Below, piece by piece: positions 33,996 through 44,983 of a stretch of 64,000 bases of DNA (positions are counted from its first letter, which is position 1; each line of letters starts with the position of its first letter). The DNA is taken from contig JAPZLL010000005.1 of the NCBI GenBank assembly GCA_036250225.1, forward strand, positions 868,001-932,000, given 5' to 3'. Source of the DNA: Cercophora sp. LCS_1 (taxonomy: Eukaryota > Ascomycota > Sordariomycetes > Sordariales > Lasiosphaeriaceae). The notes beneath the pieces were generated by a model. That model was not told the DNA's origin. It searched no databases and saw only the letters and a program-made list of their open reading frames with translations. The translations under genes were made by a program, and so were the position numbers.

Positions 33996-34512
33996 ATGGT
34001 GGTGGGTAGTCCCCTCCCTTTGCTTGCTCGCTCTGTTCGTTGAGCGAGTGCCATCGCCTTCGAAGTCTGATGACCGCCTCTCAGCTCCTCAATTTACTAA
34101 CATTTGGATTGTGGGGAAAGCTGGGGAGACTTACCCATTATGCATTCGATGCGGTGCTCTGTATGTTGCCACCCTATCCTCGCTGCCCTCCATAGAGGCT
34201 AACAGTTGGCGTGCTAGTTTCCGCATTCCTCGCAGGCATGAAGCGCTCGACCGGCTTGACGTGAGTTTACCGTCCCCCCGATATCGACGCGGTTTCCGAC
34301 CATGCGTGCTCGATCATCGTCGATGGGTTAGACACTAACGAGCGCCCCTCTGGGGATCGGTCAGGCCCAGCTTGAAGACAGACAAAGTTGGCGGCGAGAA
34401 TAAGGAGATGACCAAGTGGGTTGACAAGTACCTCGGCGTCGGCGAGTGGGTGATGGACCAGTCGGTTGCCATCGCGAGCTCGAGCGGCTGGTTTGAGCGC
34501 AAGGGCCGGTAG
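33996..34512 (+). CDS. Small DUF1748-family protein, four exons
   Basis: The exons are 33996-34001, 34121-34160, 34218-34260 and 34365-34512. Introns are 119, 57 and 104 nt, each with a C/T-TAAC branch site 15-30 nt before its AG. The product is 78 residues. The first exon is only ATG GTG. The joined N terminus MVLGRLTHYAFDAVLFSAFL continues with AGMKRSTGLTP, which matches the strongly conserved start of DUF1748, a fungal family of small, single-membrane-segment proteins whose yeast member is mitochondrial. The rest (KTDKVGGENKEMTKWVDKYL then GEWVMDQSVAIASS) is continuous over the last junction. Biochemical role unknown. An AATAAA (34714-34719) lies 200 nt after the stop. Confidence 0.9.
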
Positions 34513-35037
34513 GAGCTGTGCCGGGACTGTCTAAGAAGCTTCGCGTTCTCCCTTCCAGGGTCGAGGGGTCCTTCTGCTGTACAAAGTCGACGGAGCGAGT
34601 GCTGTTTTATTTATCTTAGCTATTTTGAGGGGTTATCACGGTTTGGCGGACTCATGGGACGGGCGTTCTAGGATGTACCTTGATGCGAGACGCATCTTTT
34701 CTCTGGATTTCCAAATAAAACCCGCTCTGTGCAGTGATTCACCGCTGGCAGTAACGAATATTTCATGTCTCTTTCCCCAGATCTTTTCGGGTGTTAGGTA
34801 ATACCCAGTTCCGCCTGCTCCCGATACCCACCGGATCGGATTGACATAACCGAGGCAATGCGATGCAGAACTGCAGATCCCGGTCCATGAGCTCTATGCC
34901 ACTAAAAACAACGCTATGTACATACAAATGCCATCTCTACTTGTCGACGATTTATGAGGCCGATAATAGTGGTTATCCAGATACAATGAGGAGGGAGAAT
35001 TGCGCACCAACCGCCAGCGCCAATCCACCTAAAACTT
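34513..35037. other. Convergent 3' region
   Basis: Between the DUF1748 stop and the MFS transporter stop. It holds both 3' UTRs and no other gene. Confidence 0.5.
34714..34719 (+). terminator. Poly(A) signal AATAAA of the DUF1748 gene
   Basis: An AATAAA in CCAAATAAAACC. It is the only good hexamer between the DUF1748 stop and the convergent MFS gene. Confidence 0.5.
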
Positions 35038-36865
35038 TTAGAGGTTCTTGATGGGGTACTTTGTCCTGAGAGTCTCGCCATAGCGCAGAATCAAGAATGC
35101 TACAGGAATCATCGCCACGGCCAGGAAACCCAACAGTGTGTTTCCCCATCCCAAGCCCAAGTTATGGTACATCCTCAAGCCGAAAAGGGGTAGGACTGCA
35201 CCGAAAATACTTCGGACAACGGTGTTTGCCGCAAGAGCGGATGCAGCGTAGAGGGTAAAGGTGTCAACCAGTGCCTGTACATGTCAGCCCTTGGACAACG
35301 CCAGTGTCGAATTTGCCTGCTTACCATGCCTACAGCCATAAAGTTTACAAGCATGGCAATGCCCCTGAGAAGGTGTTAGCGGTTAGGAAGATCCAATACT
35401 CAGGGAGGACTCACAGAGGGACGTGGCTGATGATTGGGACGATCCAGTGCACTTTGTGCTCCGCAGTCCAGCCATACACGAAGAACCCGGCAGGCAGAAG
35501 GATGGCTGCGTAAGGTAAAAACTTGAGGCGCTGCTCTGGCTTCATCTCGACACCTGATTCCTTCAGTTTCTTCATCTCGCGGTCACTCGCAACGCCGAAC
35601 CACACCAAACCGGCGAGAGATCCAATGCCCAAACCCAGGAAGACAAGACCAACTGTACTGGTGGAGAAGCCGTACCCCCTTGTAAAGACATCGCTGATTG
35701 TCGTCATGATCAGATACAAAAGTCCGTAGCTGATAGCCATGTAAAGCGCGAAGATGGCGCAAAGGGGGCTGAAGACAAGCATCTTCAGGGGGCGGACGAT
35801 GCTTCGTGCAAAGTAGTCCTTGGCGGATAGGCCAGCGTCAAGTTTCGAGCGCAGGAGGTCGTTCCCAGTCTCCTTGCGGAGCCTGATGGTCTTGCGCTGA
35901 AGCAACAAGGGAGCGTACGACTCGCGGGCAAATACCATCATCGCCAGAGTAATCGCTCCCGACAAGATGGCTAACACCCAGAACACCCAGCGCCACCCCT
36001 TCCCATCAGCCAAAAACCCACCAGCAATGGGGCCGACAATGGGCCCGAGGAGAGGACCGAGAGAGAAGGCAGCCATGGCGCCTGCACGCTTCTCTTGCAC
36101 AATCATGTCGGCGATGGTGCCTCCGCCATTGGTGAGAGGCGCAGCGCCAAAGGCACCGGCCAAGAAACGAAAGACGATGAGGGCCTCGAGGGAGGGGGCA
36201 AGGGCGCATGCGACCGTAAAGGCAATATATCCGACGTTGCAGCAGTGGTAGACAATAAGTCGTCCGTAAATCTCGCTCAGGGGCGCAAAGAGAAGCGGGC
36301 CAAAGGCGAAGCCCAGGATGTAAACCGACACGACGAACGCCGCAAGCTCGAGGTTCTGCGACTTGAACTCCCTCATCACATCGGCCACGGCGGGCGCAAA
36401 AATCGAAGAGCCTAGCGGTGTGATCAAGGTGAGAAGACTGATGAAGACGCAGTTGAGGACCTTGATCCACCCCGGCCAGTTGTAGGGGTTCGCGGGATCG
36501 TCTTCCCCATCCCACCACACAACATTGGTCTCATCTCCGGACACGGCGACATCGGCCTTGACTTCACTCGCCGTGTCGGCGCCTGTTCCGGCGTCCTTCT
36601 CGGTATCGCGTGCACTGGCGTGGCTTTGGCTCCGCTTTCGTGTGAGCGAGAGGCGCCGCTGCTCGGCTATGGATTTCCGGCGTTTTTCCTCTCCGGCTTC
36701 ATCGAGAATATAGCCAACGTCGGAGGGAATGTCGGCATCATGGCCCTCGGCAATGGCTTGCTCAATGGTTTTCTGTCGTTGAAGGGCGCGATCGACGTCC
36801 GTTGTGTCGGGGCGGTTATGCGCCACGGGCGAACCCGAGCCGGCAACGGGGGCCGAGTCCGACAT
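35038..36865 (-). CDS. MFS drug/polyamine-type exporter (DHA1 family)
   Basis: Three exons, 36865-35415, 35364-35325 and 35274-35038 (two 50-nt introns), give 575 residues. A hydrophilic N terminus (about 1-135) has a basic, Ser-rich patch. It is followed by the family entry motif DPANPYNWPGWIKVLN and twelve predicted membrane helices in two groups of six. Loop 2/3 carries LFAPLSEIYGRL, the counterpart of the MFS G-x-x-x-D-R-x-G-R motif. Helix 5 has GPLLGPIVGPIAGGFL, the antiporter motif. The central loop contains RKTIRLRKETG. These features fit plasma-membrane proton antiporters exporting drugs, polyamines or metabolites. The substrate cannot be told. It is 5' to the gene-poor 37-40 kb region. 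Confidence 0.92.
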
Positions 36866-39800
36866 GTGGATTAGAAAACCGGGTTGGCGGTTGTTTGCTT
36901 TGCTTCATGCTGTCAGCGCCGAGAATAGATATCTGGGGAACGTATTGGCCGATTCACAACTCGCGAGGTGTTGAGTTGACGGCAAACATTTTTGATGCGA
37001 TCAACAACGCGAATGAGCTGGTGGCGGGCTTGGCTTGCGTGGGAGGCAGGTGGGATGACTTGCCTTGGCCAGTAAACTCAGGCTGTTTCGCGGACTGCAG
37101 CTTCCTCAACGGAGAATGGAGCAATCTGCAAGCCTCCAAGCTCAAGCAAGGAACAGGACTCCAGAAGAACACGCCGAGGAATAACACAAATCAAAGAAAA
37201 AAAGGTAAGAAAAGGGAAAGATGCAGAACACGCCATAAGAGGCGCGGGAATCCGAGTTCGACACCATCACGCTAGGGGAAGTTCCCTACCGATCCTTCTC
37301 TCATCAAACGGCAGCTGCACGGCTCCTCGCTGCGCGAAAAGCGAAACCGAGCTCACGGGAGCCATCGTGGGCCGAATCCCGAAGCGGGATGGTGTGCCCC
37401 AAACGTCGCATCAGGCCCCAGAAGGTGCGGCAGCTTGTCCCGCGGTATTGCACAAAATCTGCACAAAATCTCCGGCTGCTGCTCCGGATCGGCCGCCTTC
37501 CGCGGAGGAGTTGTGCAAAATTGTGCAAACTTCGCGGCGACTCTGGTCTTCGTTCCCCGCTTAGGACCTATCACAGCTCAACCCGGGAGTTTCTCAGGCA
37601 ACCGTCCGATACCTTCGCACTGACACGCAGCTCCTGGCGCGGTTAGATCGGCACGAATGCAAACGTCGGCTTTCGGGATTCCGACTGTGAGCCATGAAGC
37701 TATTCGCAAGTCTTGGCCATCAACTTCTCCCCCCAGCCACCCTCATATTACTGCACCGTCACCTCCGCATCCGCTCACACCCACTTCACGTAGTGATAAC
37801 ACAGTGTGAATAAAAAAAGATTCGCCAACCGCGTTTCCGACCTCCGCGTGGACTTCCCGTCCCGGTGAGACAAGATTGCGCCAGCAAGTGACACATTGCC
37901 TTAGGTACCCATGAACAGCACCGCCTCGGCCATTAGAGTCAACCAAATGACCCACGTTTCCCAATAATCCCAGCAAAGACCGGAGAACTTGGTCGAAATT
38001 CGTCCTTCAATATTCCCAAATAGGCAACTATACTCCGGGACCGAGTTCCGACACCGTCAGTGCTATATGAGTACCGTGTTTTATTACTCATCAGCTGAAA
38101 GCATTGTTCCGGCCTAGATAAGTATTTCGCGCACCCTGGTTTGGCATAACAAGAAGGGTGGCACCCTTTCTTTCGGTTCGCAGCAAGCATGAACATCGAT
38201 GTTAGTCCGCCTCATAGACCCTGTCCTATTTCGTTTGCTCTGAGCAACCAGCTTTCTCTTTTGATGAGTTGTATCAGTCAAGACTTCGGAGGCTGAAATT
38301 ACAGCATGTTTTGGGGTGACCGAGGTCAAGCTACCTAGCATCGCCGCCCAAGGCGACTGCTTGAGAGCTTTCAGGCTAGGGCCTTCGCAACGCTGGTACC
38401 AACAACGATCAGTCCGTCTCGGCCTAAACTTCAAGCATTAACGGTATCAACGGTCTCACTTCGTGCTCTCTGCTGCTACTGGAGAGGCCGGCTTTTCCCA
38501 TCCTCTAACTTAGATAGGAGAAGTCCTGATTGTAAAGACTCCAAGCTGTCAAATTGTATACATCCCCACTCCGGCAGCGAGGGTCCGATTGGGAGATTTC
38601 CACAACCCTCTGATAGTTTCCGTCCATCTGGAGCAGTAAAGACACCAAAAACCAAATTTCTTATCAAAAGAGGTGCATCCAGTTCTCCAGCATGGGGGTT
38701 GGTGGACTTGCTGGCTGGTCGCGTGTAATATTCATAAAGACATGGATTTTACGGCGTGAGATCAAACCGCCTGGTTCCCATCTTTCAAGATGGCCCTAGT
38801 GACATGATGACATTGAGATCCCGGACCTTTTTCCTTCCCGCAATCCGTTTGAGAAACCGCATTTCTGTGGGTTTCAAGTTAACAGACGGAGGTTCATAAT
38901 AACTCATCGTCTCTTCTGATACCTGCTGGAGAAGTTGATTTCCGGGCCCAGAACACCGATGATCGCCCAAGCCTGGTATACAGGTGAAGAAAAAGCAACA
39001 GTTTGGTGCGACAAATGCTCGCACTCTTCGCGAACATGGCGAGGTGCCAGACAGTGCAGGCAGCGCCTGGCGGTTGCCAGGCCTTGTGACTCTCCTCCAA
39101 CAGGGCAGCAAACAGACTAATTAGTATAACCCTTAGTGCGCCCGGGAGGTATCCTGATGTCTGCAGATGGGACTTCATCTGCTTTGTAGCATGTTTCTTC
39201 CCCGTTTCGGGCACAGCTGCTTAGCGCTCGCAAGCAGCAAAGTTGACGTTGGGTCGGAGCGGCAGGTGCCAGCTGAAGGGAGGTGCTGACGAGATAACCC
39301 CACCGTCAAGGTCTGAATTGGGGAAGGCAGGAACCTGACGAGAACAAGGTTCCATCCACCAGGACAAGCTGGACTTGGTGGAATGGTAGATGGGAGGAAG
39401 CTTGCGACAACCTAAAGAGAGCCCGGCGACCCCTTACCCTCAATTATCAGCAATCTTCTTGGGGAGGCGTCTCTTCACATGGTCAATCAATGGCAGTCGG
39501 CAACTTGCTTTTCACCCGCGTTTTTGACTCTATCAAATCCCCCATTGCTTCCTCCCGGCTCCCACGACCCGGACGTTCTTGCCCCCACATCGGGAATGGG
39601 AAGCATCAAGATCGTGGTTACCCCACGCTTCCCCAGGCTCGATGAGCCCGACGGTATGCGGTCAGCAACCCCGAACCAATTCTGGCCACCCGGCAGAGTT
39701 CCGCCTAGCTAGCTTGATGCACGATGGACCGGATTTGGCATGTAACAGGCGCCTATGATAGTAATGGGACACGAGACACTGGCAAGCCGGACCTTCCAAG

Positions 39801-40715
39801 GCAAAGTTGGACGAATCGTCTCGACCCAATTGACAGCTCCCGCGCACCACATCGAACGCCCATCTCGGCGTGTCCTCACTGAGTCCCACGTTGTGGCCGG
39901 AGTTGCCGGCCGGCACACGGAGGTCGGCGTGGGCGTGGGTGGCACTGGACGGACGCAAAACAGAAATTGCCATGTGACCGGATCTTCACAACGGGATGCA
40001 AACGACTCGTATCTTTTCACGTAAAGGACCTCGGAGAATGCCCCCGAGTACGTAATCTTGGGCAGAACAGGTCAAGACAGCTGACTATAGTTCTGCACTG
40101 CCTACGAAAACGTGCAAGGGAGCGGTGAAAAATTGGTTTCTGTGGGACCAGCTAGCCGACCACCAAGCCGCCCGCGCTCGGGACCGATCGATGCGGACCA
40201 CGCAGGGTACGCTTTGCTCTCCGTTACTGCCCTTGCCCCCGTGGCAGTCGTCGGGAGTGGCCCCGGTGTGACGTAGCGCTTGTTCTGGCCAGCGGTCCGA
40301 CGCACACACGGCTTCGCCAAGATGCCTTGTTTGGACAAGCTTCCCTCTAGCAAGGCACCTCGAAGCCCGGCGGTTAGAACGAAAATTCGGCTGTCTCGTG
40401 CGGCGACTTCTGTTTGCAAAAGAATCTGGGGTAGGATCGGCCAGCGCTGTATGGGGTCCCCACGCGATTCGCCACGGAGAATATTGTTGGCTAAGACGGG
40501 CGTGGGGGGCGGGCACGTTTTCCTGGGGTCGTGGGATGTTTGGCCGTGGGAGGCTGTACGGTGCCAATTGTTCGGCGTCGGCCGGGCTCTCGATGACAGC
40601 TCAAAAAAAGGGACTGCTAAAGATGGCGGGACGGCCAAGTGCCCATAAAAGCTGAGGGGGGGAACCGCTGAATTTGAAGGCCCCCCTATAGCTCATTGCG
40701 TGCTTGCGTAGCGGT
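36866..40715. other. 3.85-kb region without a supported gene
   Basis: Frames on both strands are short or overlap each other, with no domain. The main visible structure is an imperfect inverted repeat at 37440-37541 (separate entry). The rest looks like ordinary unique sequence; I see no transposase, reverse transcriptase or terminal repeats. Promoters of the MFS gene (minus) and the PLP enzyme (plus) must lie at the two ends. Confidence 0.5.
37440..37541. repeat. Imperfect ~100-bp inverted repeat with tandem TTGCACAA half-sites
   Basis: The left arm starts CCGCGGTATTGCACAAAATC and contains a second TGCACAAAA, then TCTCCGG. The right arm read on the other strand gives GCCGCGAAGTTTGCACAATT, a second TTGCACAA, then CTCCTCCGCGG. 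The arms are about 38 bp with a short GC-rich centre (itself CTCCGGATCGG). The dyad could fold as a hairpin in RNA or present symmetric protein-binding sites. Confidence 0.7.
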
Positions 40716-42602
40716 ATGACAACAATGGCCACCGCGATCACGACATCCGGAACAACCACCCAGCCGGGTCCGCACCGTCTCTCGGCCAGTGAGATCGAGA
40801 ACTGCATCCGGAATGCGGGTCCCATCTTCCACATCGCATCGGCCCCTGGCAGGATTCCTTCCGATGCCGCTTCTTTTACTCTGATTCCTCCAACGATCGT
40901 CGATGAGACCATCAGCTCGACGTTCAACCTGAGGGTCTACTCCGAATGGGTAGAGCGGAGCCCTCTTTCGTGCGACGGGCTTCCGGGCCTCACATACTCC
41001 GAGTCGACTGGATGCTTCCGACTCGAGGCGCAGCCTGGGAGTCTTCGGTTCAGCGAGGCTGAACTTCGAAATGCCTTGGAGTCTCTTGCCGCCGTAGCCC
41101 TCGAGGAGGCTGTGAAACAACACCTTACCGAGGGCGGTGACGAGCGCTTGCACCTTGCATCAGGCGGCAACAAGTACTTCTGCCCACCCCAACCGGTCCC
41201 CGGAGCCGTCATTCGCGGGACATGCACCTGCTCGCCGCCGTCCCGAAACGCGTTCGATGCCGCCTGCGGCAGACTGAACGACATCTGGAACTGCGTCGAA
41301 CCCGTTGAACAAGCCTTTGACGATGTTCGCGACCGCGTCTCTACCGCCCTCGGGTTACAAACACCCCACCACATCGTCCTCCACCCGTCGGGTACCGATG
41401 CCGAGTATACACCCCTCCTTGTTGGCGCCAGCACCGCCAAGGTCCTCGGTTGCTCTGGCGTCGTGAACGTCGTTGTCGGCGCAGGAGAGGTCGGATCCAA
41501 CACGCCAAACGCAGCTGGCGGTCAGCATTTCAGCAAGTTCATGCCCAATGGTGGCACCGACAGCACGGAATGCCTTGTCGACGATTTCCCTGAGGGCACA
41601 AAGGTCTTGCAGTTGAAGGCGCGAGGCGCCGATGGATCAATGGTCCCGGACTTTGACCAAAGAGTGCTGGATGCCATGGAGGAGGTGTCGGCTGCAGCGG
41701 AGAGACCCTTCTTCATCATGCATGCTGTCGACGGCTCCAAGCTCGGGTCTCACATCACCAGTCGGAAACTTGTCACCGATGTCCAAGCCCGGTATGGCGA
41801 CCGAGTTCTCGTTGTTCTTGATGCGTGCCAGGGCAGGACGGATAGAGAGGAGCTAGACTGGTACCTCTCTCGCGGTGCTATCATCCTCATCACGGCAAGC
41901 AAGTTCTACAGCGCTCCGGGGTTCTGTGGTATGGCAGTCGTGCCCGAGTCCATGGCGTCATTGTTGAAGAGCGGCGCCACCATCCCATCTGGCCTCGGTG
42001 ATTACCTCACCAAGTTCCAGGTACCCTCTTCGCTGAAGGCGCTCCGCTCGGCCCTTCCCTCGCAACCCATTAATATGGGCCTGCTACTTCGGTGGACGTG
42101 CGGCGTAGCCGAGATGGAACGTCTCGCACGCGTGGGGTCAGGGGCCCGGGAAGGTATCCGGCGCTGGGTCTACGGCACCAGGGACATGATCAGACGGGAG
42201 CACCCCAACTTGGAGCTCATGTCCGAGGGCTCAAGTGCGAGCAGCCAGGCGTCTCAACTGGGCGGCGTAAACTCTATCATCGCATTCAAGTTGTTCTACG
42301 GTGAAGACCGTATTCCACTCAAGACCGCGCCTTTGAAGCAGATTCACCAATGGCTGACAGCTGATGTCTCGAGCCTGTTGCCTGCATCGGCAAGCGACGA
42401 AGAGAGGAGAGCTGTGTCATTGAGGTGCTTCATCGGCCAGCCGGTTGACCTTGGCGAGTTTGCTATTCTGCGCCTGGCCATTGGCGCCGCGCTGGCTTCA
42501 GAGCTTGGAGAAGACCAGAGAGTACTTGAGAATGCGCTCAAGGAAGACTGGAGGATTTTGAATAAGCTCGAGGTGTTGTTGAAGTATCATCGGGAGATGT
42601 AA
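40716..42602 (+). CDS. PLP-dependent transferase-like protein (fold type I)
   Basis: A single exon of 628 residues; ATG at 40716 (the frame four codons upstream begins with TTG). After a 150-residue N-terminal part comes the large domain: LHPSGTDAEYTPLL (about 226-239), VGAGEVGSNTPNAAGGQHFS, then a DACQGR strand with the expected Asp near 373, and ITASKFYSAPGFCG, in which K396 is the likely Schiff-base lysine. The order Gly/Ser-rich cofactor loop, Asp, Lys is that of fold type I enzymes such as cysteine desulfurases and aminotransferases. Reaction and substrate are unknown. Lack of introns and the Cys-containing segment CTCSPPSR before the domain are notable. Transfer from bacteria is possible but unproven. 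Confidence 0.75.
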   Translation: MTTMATAITTSGTTTQPGPHRLSASEIENCIRNAGPIFHIASAPGRIPSDAASFTLIPPTIVDETISSTFNLRVYSEWVERSPLSCDGLPGLTYSESTGCFRLEAQPGSLRFSEAELRNALESLAAVALEEAVKQHLTEGGDERLHLASGGNKYFCPPQPVPGAVIRGTCTCSPPSRNAFDAACGRLNDIWNCVEPVEQAFDDVRDRVSTALGLQTPHHIVLHPSGTDAEYTPLLVGASTAKVLGCSGVVNVVVGAGEVGSNTPNAAGGQHFSKFMPNGGTDSTECLVDDFPEGTKVLQLKARGADGSMVPDFDQRVLDAMEEVSAAAERPFFIMHAVDGSKLGSHITSRKLVTDVQARYGDRVLVVLDACQGRTDREELDWYLSRGAIILITASKFYSAPGFCGMAVVPESMASLLKSGATIPSGLGDYLTKFQVPSSLKALRSALPSQPINMGLLLRWTCGVAEMERLARVGSGAREGIRRWVYGTRDMIRREHPNLELMSEGSSASSQASQLGGVNSIIAFKLFYGEDRIPLKTAPLKQIHQWLTADVSSLLPASASDEERRAVSLRCFIGQPVDLGEFAILRLAIGAALASELGEDQRVLENALKEDWRILNKLEVLLKYHREM

Positions 42603-43117
42603 ATTACCCCGGAATTGGCTTTTGGGATGGGCAAGGCTGGTTGGTCTAGATCGGTTATCTTGATGAATTTGATGAATCGGCGTGGGAATAGTTACATGGC
42701 GATTGACGACACAATGAGTTCAACAATAATAAGTTGGTCCTTCCAATGAATCCTTTGCCTCCGAGAATCGTGAGCGGAAGGGGCGGCTGAGAGTTTTCTT
42801 CAGCTTCTGCCACGAGCTTAGAAATGAGACAGCATCGTTGGTTGGACAATTTGGCTTCTGCGTTATCCTCACCGCCTTGCCTTTGAAGATCAGGTTCGTT
42901 GCCGACCCCGAAAGGCCCGGCGTTTGGAAATACTGCGGTCGGCCCGGGAAAGTGGAACCAGACCTCGGGCGGAGCTTCCCCTGCCGACCGGCCCCCACGG
43001 CCCCACATCAAGCTTTGACCATCTCAAAGCTCTGGGAGCTCGCGATTTTTCCCATACCTTGGTGCTTAATCTAGCACCACCACAAACTTCTAGCCGTTGA
43101 GACGGCAAACCCCAAAA
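42603..43117. other. Intergenic region, nothing recognised
   Basis: 3' region of the PLP enzyme and promoter of GatB on the same strand. Short frames on both strands lack domains. Confidence 0.5.
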
Positions 43118-44983
43118 ATGGCGCGCACACCAACCTCTGAGCTGGGCAGGTACCTACTAGCCGGCCAACTCACGCGAGCCGGCTGCCTCCGCCCCTCCTG
43201 TCGGCCCCGAATTCCTCTACCCCTCCAAACCGTCCCTCGATTCCGACGATTTTCTACCGCCGTCTCCCAAACTCCCACTCTCGCAACCGCAACCGCAACT
43301 GCAAAGCCAGCCCCCCTCCGCAAACACCTCAAAGACCAAGCCAAAGCCCTCAAAGCCTCTGGATACAAAAAGAAGAAAAAAACCGACAACCAGACCGTGC
43401 CCGGGTGGGAACTGACAGTCGGCATCGAGATCCACGCGCAGCTCAACACGGCGCGCAAGCTCTTTTCGGCGGCCGCCACCTCGTTCAACGACGCGCCCAA
43501 CACGCACGTGGCCTTGTTCGACGTCGCGATCCCGGGGTCGCAGCCGCTGTTCCAGCCCGAGACGCTCATCCCCGCCGTGCGAGCCGCGCTCGCGCTCGGC
43601 TGCGACGTCCAACACGTCAGCCACTTCGACCGGAAACACTATTTTCACTGGGACCAGCCGGCTGGGTACCAGATCACGCAGTATTACGAGCCTTTTGCAA
43701 AGGATGGGTACCTTGAGCTGTTTCCGCGGGATGGGATCGCGGCTGAGGATGGCGATGGGCTAAGGGTGGGGATAAAGCAGGTGCAGATGGAGCAGGATAC
43801 AGGCAAGACGATGGCGCAGGAGGGGGAGACGCATTGGATTGATTTCAACCGGGTGGGCGTTCCGCTTATTGAGATCATTACGTTGCCGGAGATTCACCAT
43901 CCTGCGACGGCGGCGGCGTTGGTTAGGAAGGTGCAGGCTTTGTTGAACGCGGTGGATGCTTGTGTGCTTGGGATGGAGGCGGGTGGGCTGAGGGCTGATG
44001 TGAATGTTTCGGTGAGGAGGACGGATGATTTGAGTGGCAAGTTGGGGACCAGGACGGAGATTAAGAACTTGAGTAGTTTCAAGTCGGTCGAGGATGCGAT
44101 TATCGCCGAGAGGGACAGGCAGATTGCTGTGCTTGAGGCGGGTGGTGTGGTGTTGGGAGAGACAAGGGGTTGGTCGATTGGGAGCACCGAGACGAGGCGT
44201 CTTCGTGGTAAGGAGGGCGAGGTGGATTACCGGTACATGCCTGATCCGGACCTTGGGCCTGTGGTGATCGACCCGAAGCTGGTTGACTACCTTGCTTCGT
44301 CGACGGGCATGTCGCCGGATGCTGAGACCGATCGTCTCATCAAAACGTACGGCTTGACTGCCAAGGACGCCATGTCCCTGATGTCACTGGATGACGGGGC
44401 AAGAGTGCAGTACTTTTATCACGTCCTCGACAAGCTTGAGCAACGGCTCGCAGAGACAGGGTCCCTGCGTGACCAAACGGACCAGTCCCTGTCACTCCTC
44501 GCTGCCAACTGGTGTCTTCACGAGCTCGGGAAGCTCACCGAGCTGTCCAGCGACCTCGGGATGACACCCGACGGCGAGTGCAAAGTCGCGTCCGCTGACC
44601 TGGCTACCCTCCTCTATCACCTATCCCGTAAGGAGATCACCGCCAGAGTCGCCAAGGAGGTCCTCTTCGCCGTTTTTCGGGGGGATATCGGCCCGGGCGG
44701 CATCGTCGAGGCAATCGACCAAGAAGGTCTCTGGTTCGAAGAGCTCTCGGAGCACGAATACGCCGAGATCGCCGACGAAGTCGTCCAGGGTGAGGATAAA
44801 GTCATGGGCGAGTTTCTCAAGTTTGCAGACGGCAAGGCCAAGGTATACCCCCAGGGCAAACTCATGTTCTTTGTGGGCAAGATGATGCGGACGGGTCCCG
44901 AGCAGCGGATGGATCCGGCTTCGGCGGAGAGGGTGATGCGGACCAGGATCGAGGAGGTTTATCTCCCCAGGATGCGGGAGTAG
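43118..44983 (+). CDS. Mitochondrial glutamyl-tRNA(Gln) amidotransferase subunit B
   Basis: A single exon of 621 residues, ATG at 43118 in AAAAATGGC (the frame upstream begins with TTG). The first 60 residues are Arg/Ser-rich with no acidic cluster, fitting a mitochondrial presequence. GatB begins at GWELTVGIEIHAQLNT. The family signature IDFNRVGVPLIEIITLPEIH is at 241-260, and GEVDYRYMPDPDLGP near 375. The C-terminal helical and YqeY-like tRNA-binding part follows, ending with VYPQGKLMFFVGKMMR. With subunits A and F/C it converts Glu-tRNA(Gln) to Gln-tRNA(Gln) in mitochondria (yeast PET112). Intact, with normal length. Confidence 0.95.
   Translation: MARTPTSELGRYLLAGQLTRAGCLRPSCRPRIPLPLQTVPRFRRFSTAVSQTPTLATATATAKPAPLRKHLKDQAKALKASGYKKKKKTDNQTVPGWELTVGIEIHAQLNTARKLFSAAATSFNDAPNTHVALFDVAIPGSQPLFQPETLIPAVRAALALGCDVQHVSHFDRKHYFHWDQPAGYQITQYYEPFAKDGYLELFPRDGIAAEDGDGLRVGIKQVQMEQDTGKTMAQEGETHWIDFNRVGVPLIEIITLPEIHHPATAAALVRKVQALLNAVDACVLGMEAGGLRADVNVSVRRTDDLSGKLGTRTEIKNLSSFKSVEDAIIAERDRQIAVLEAGGVVLGETRGWSIGSTETRRLRGKEGEVDYRYMPDPDLGPVVIDPKLVDYLASSTGMSPDAETDRLIKTYGLTAKDAMSLMSLDDGARVQYFYHVLDKLEQRLAETGSLRDQTDQSLSLLAANWCLHELGKLTELSSDLGMTPDGECKVASADLATLLYHLSRKEITARVAKEVLFAVFRGDIGPGGIVEAIDQEGLWFEELSEHEYAEIADEVVQGEDKVMGEFLKFADGKAKVYPQGKLMFFVGKMMRTGPEQRMDPASAERVMRTRIEEVYLPRMRE

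Noticed and set aside
40102..40638. 178-aa frame on the minus strand upstream of the PLP enzyme
   Set aside because: Overlaps another frame of similar length, no domain, promoter position.
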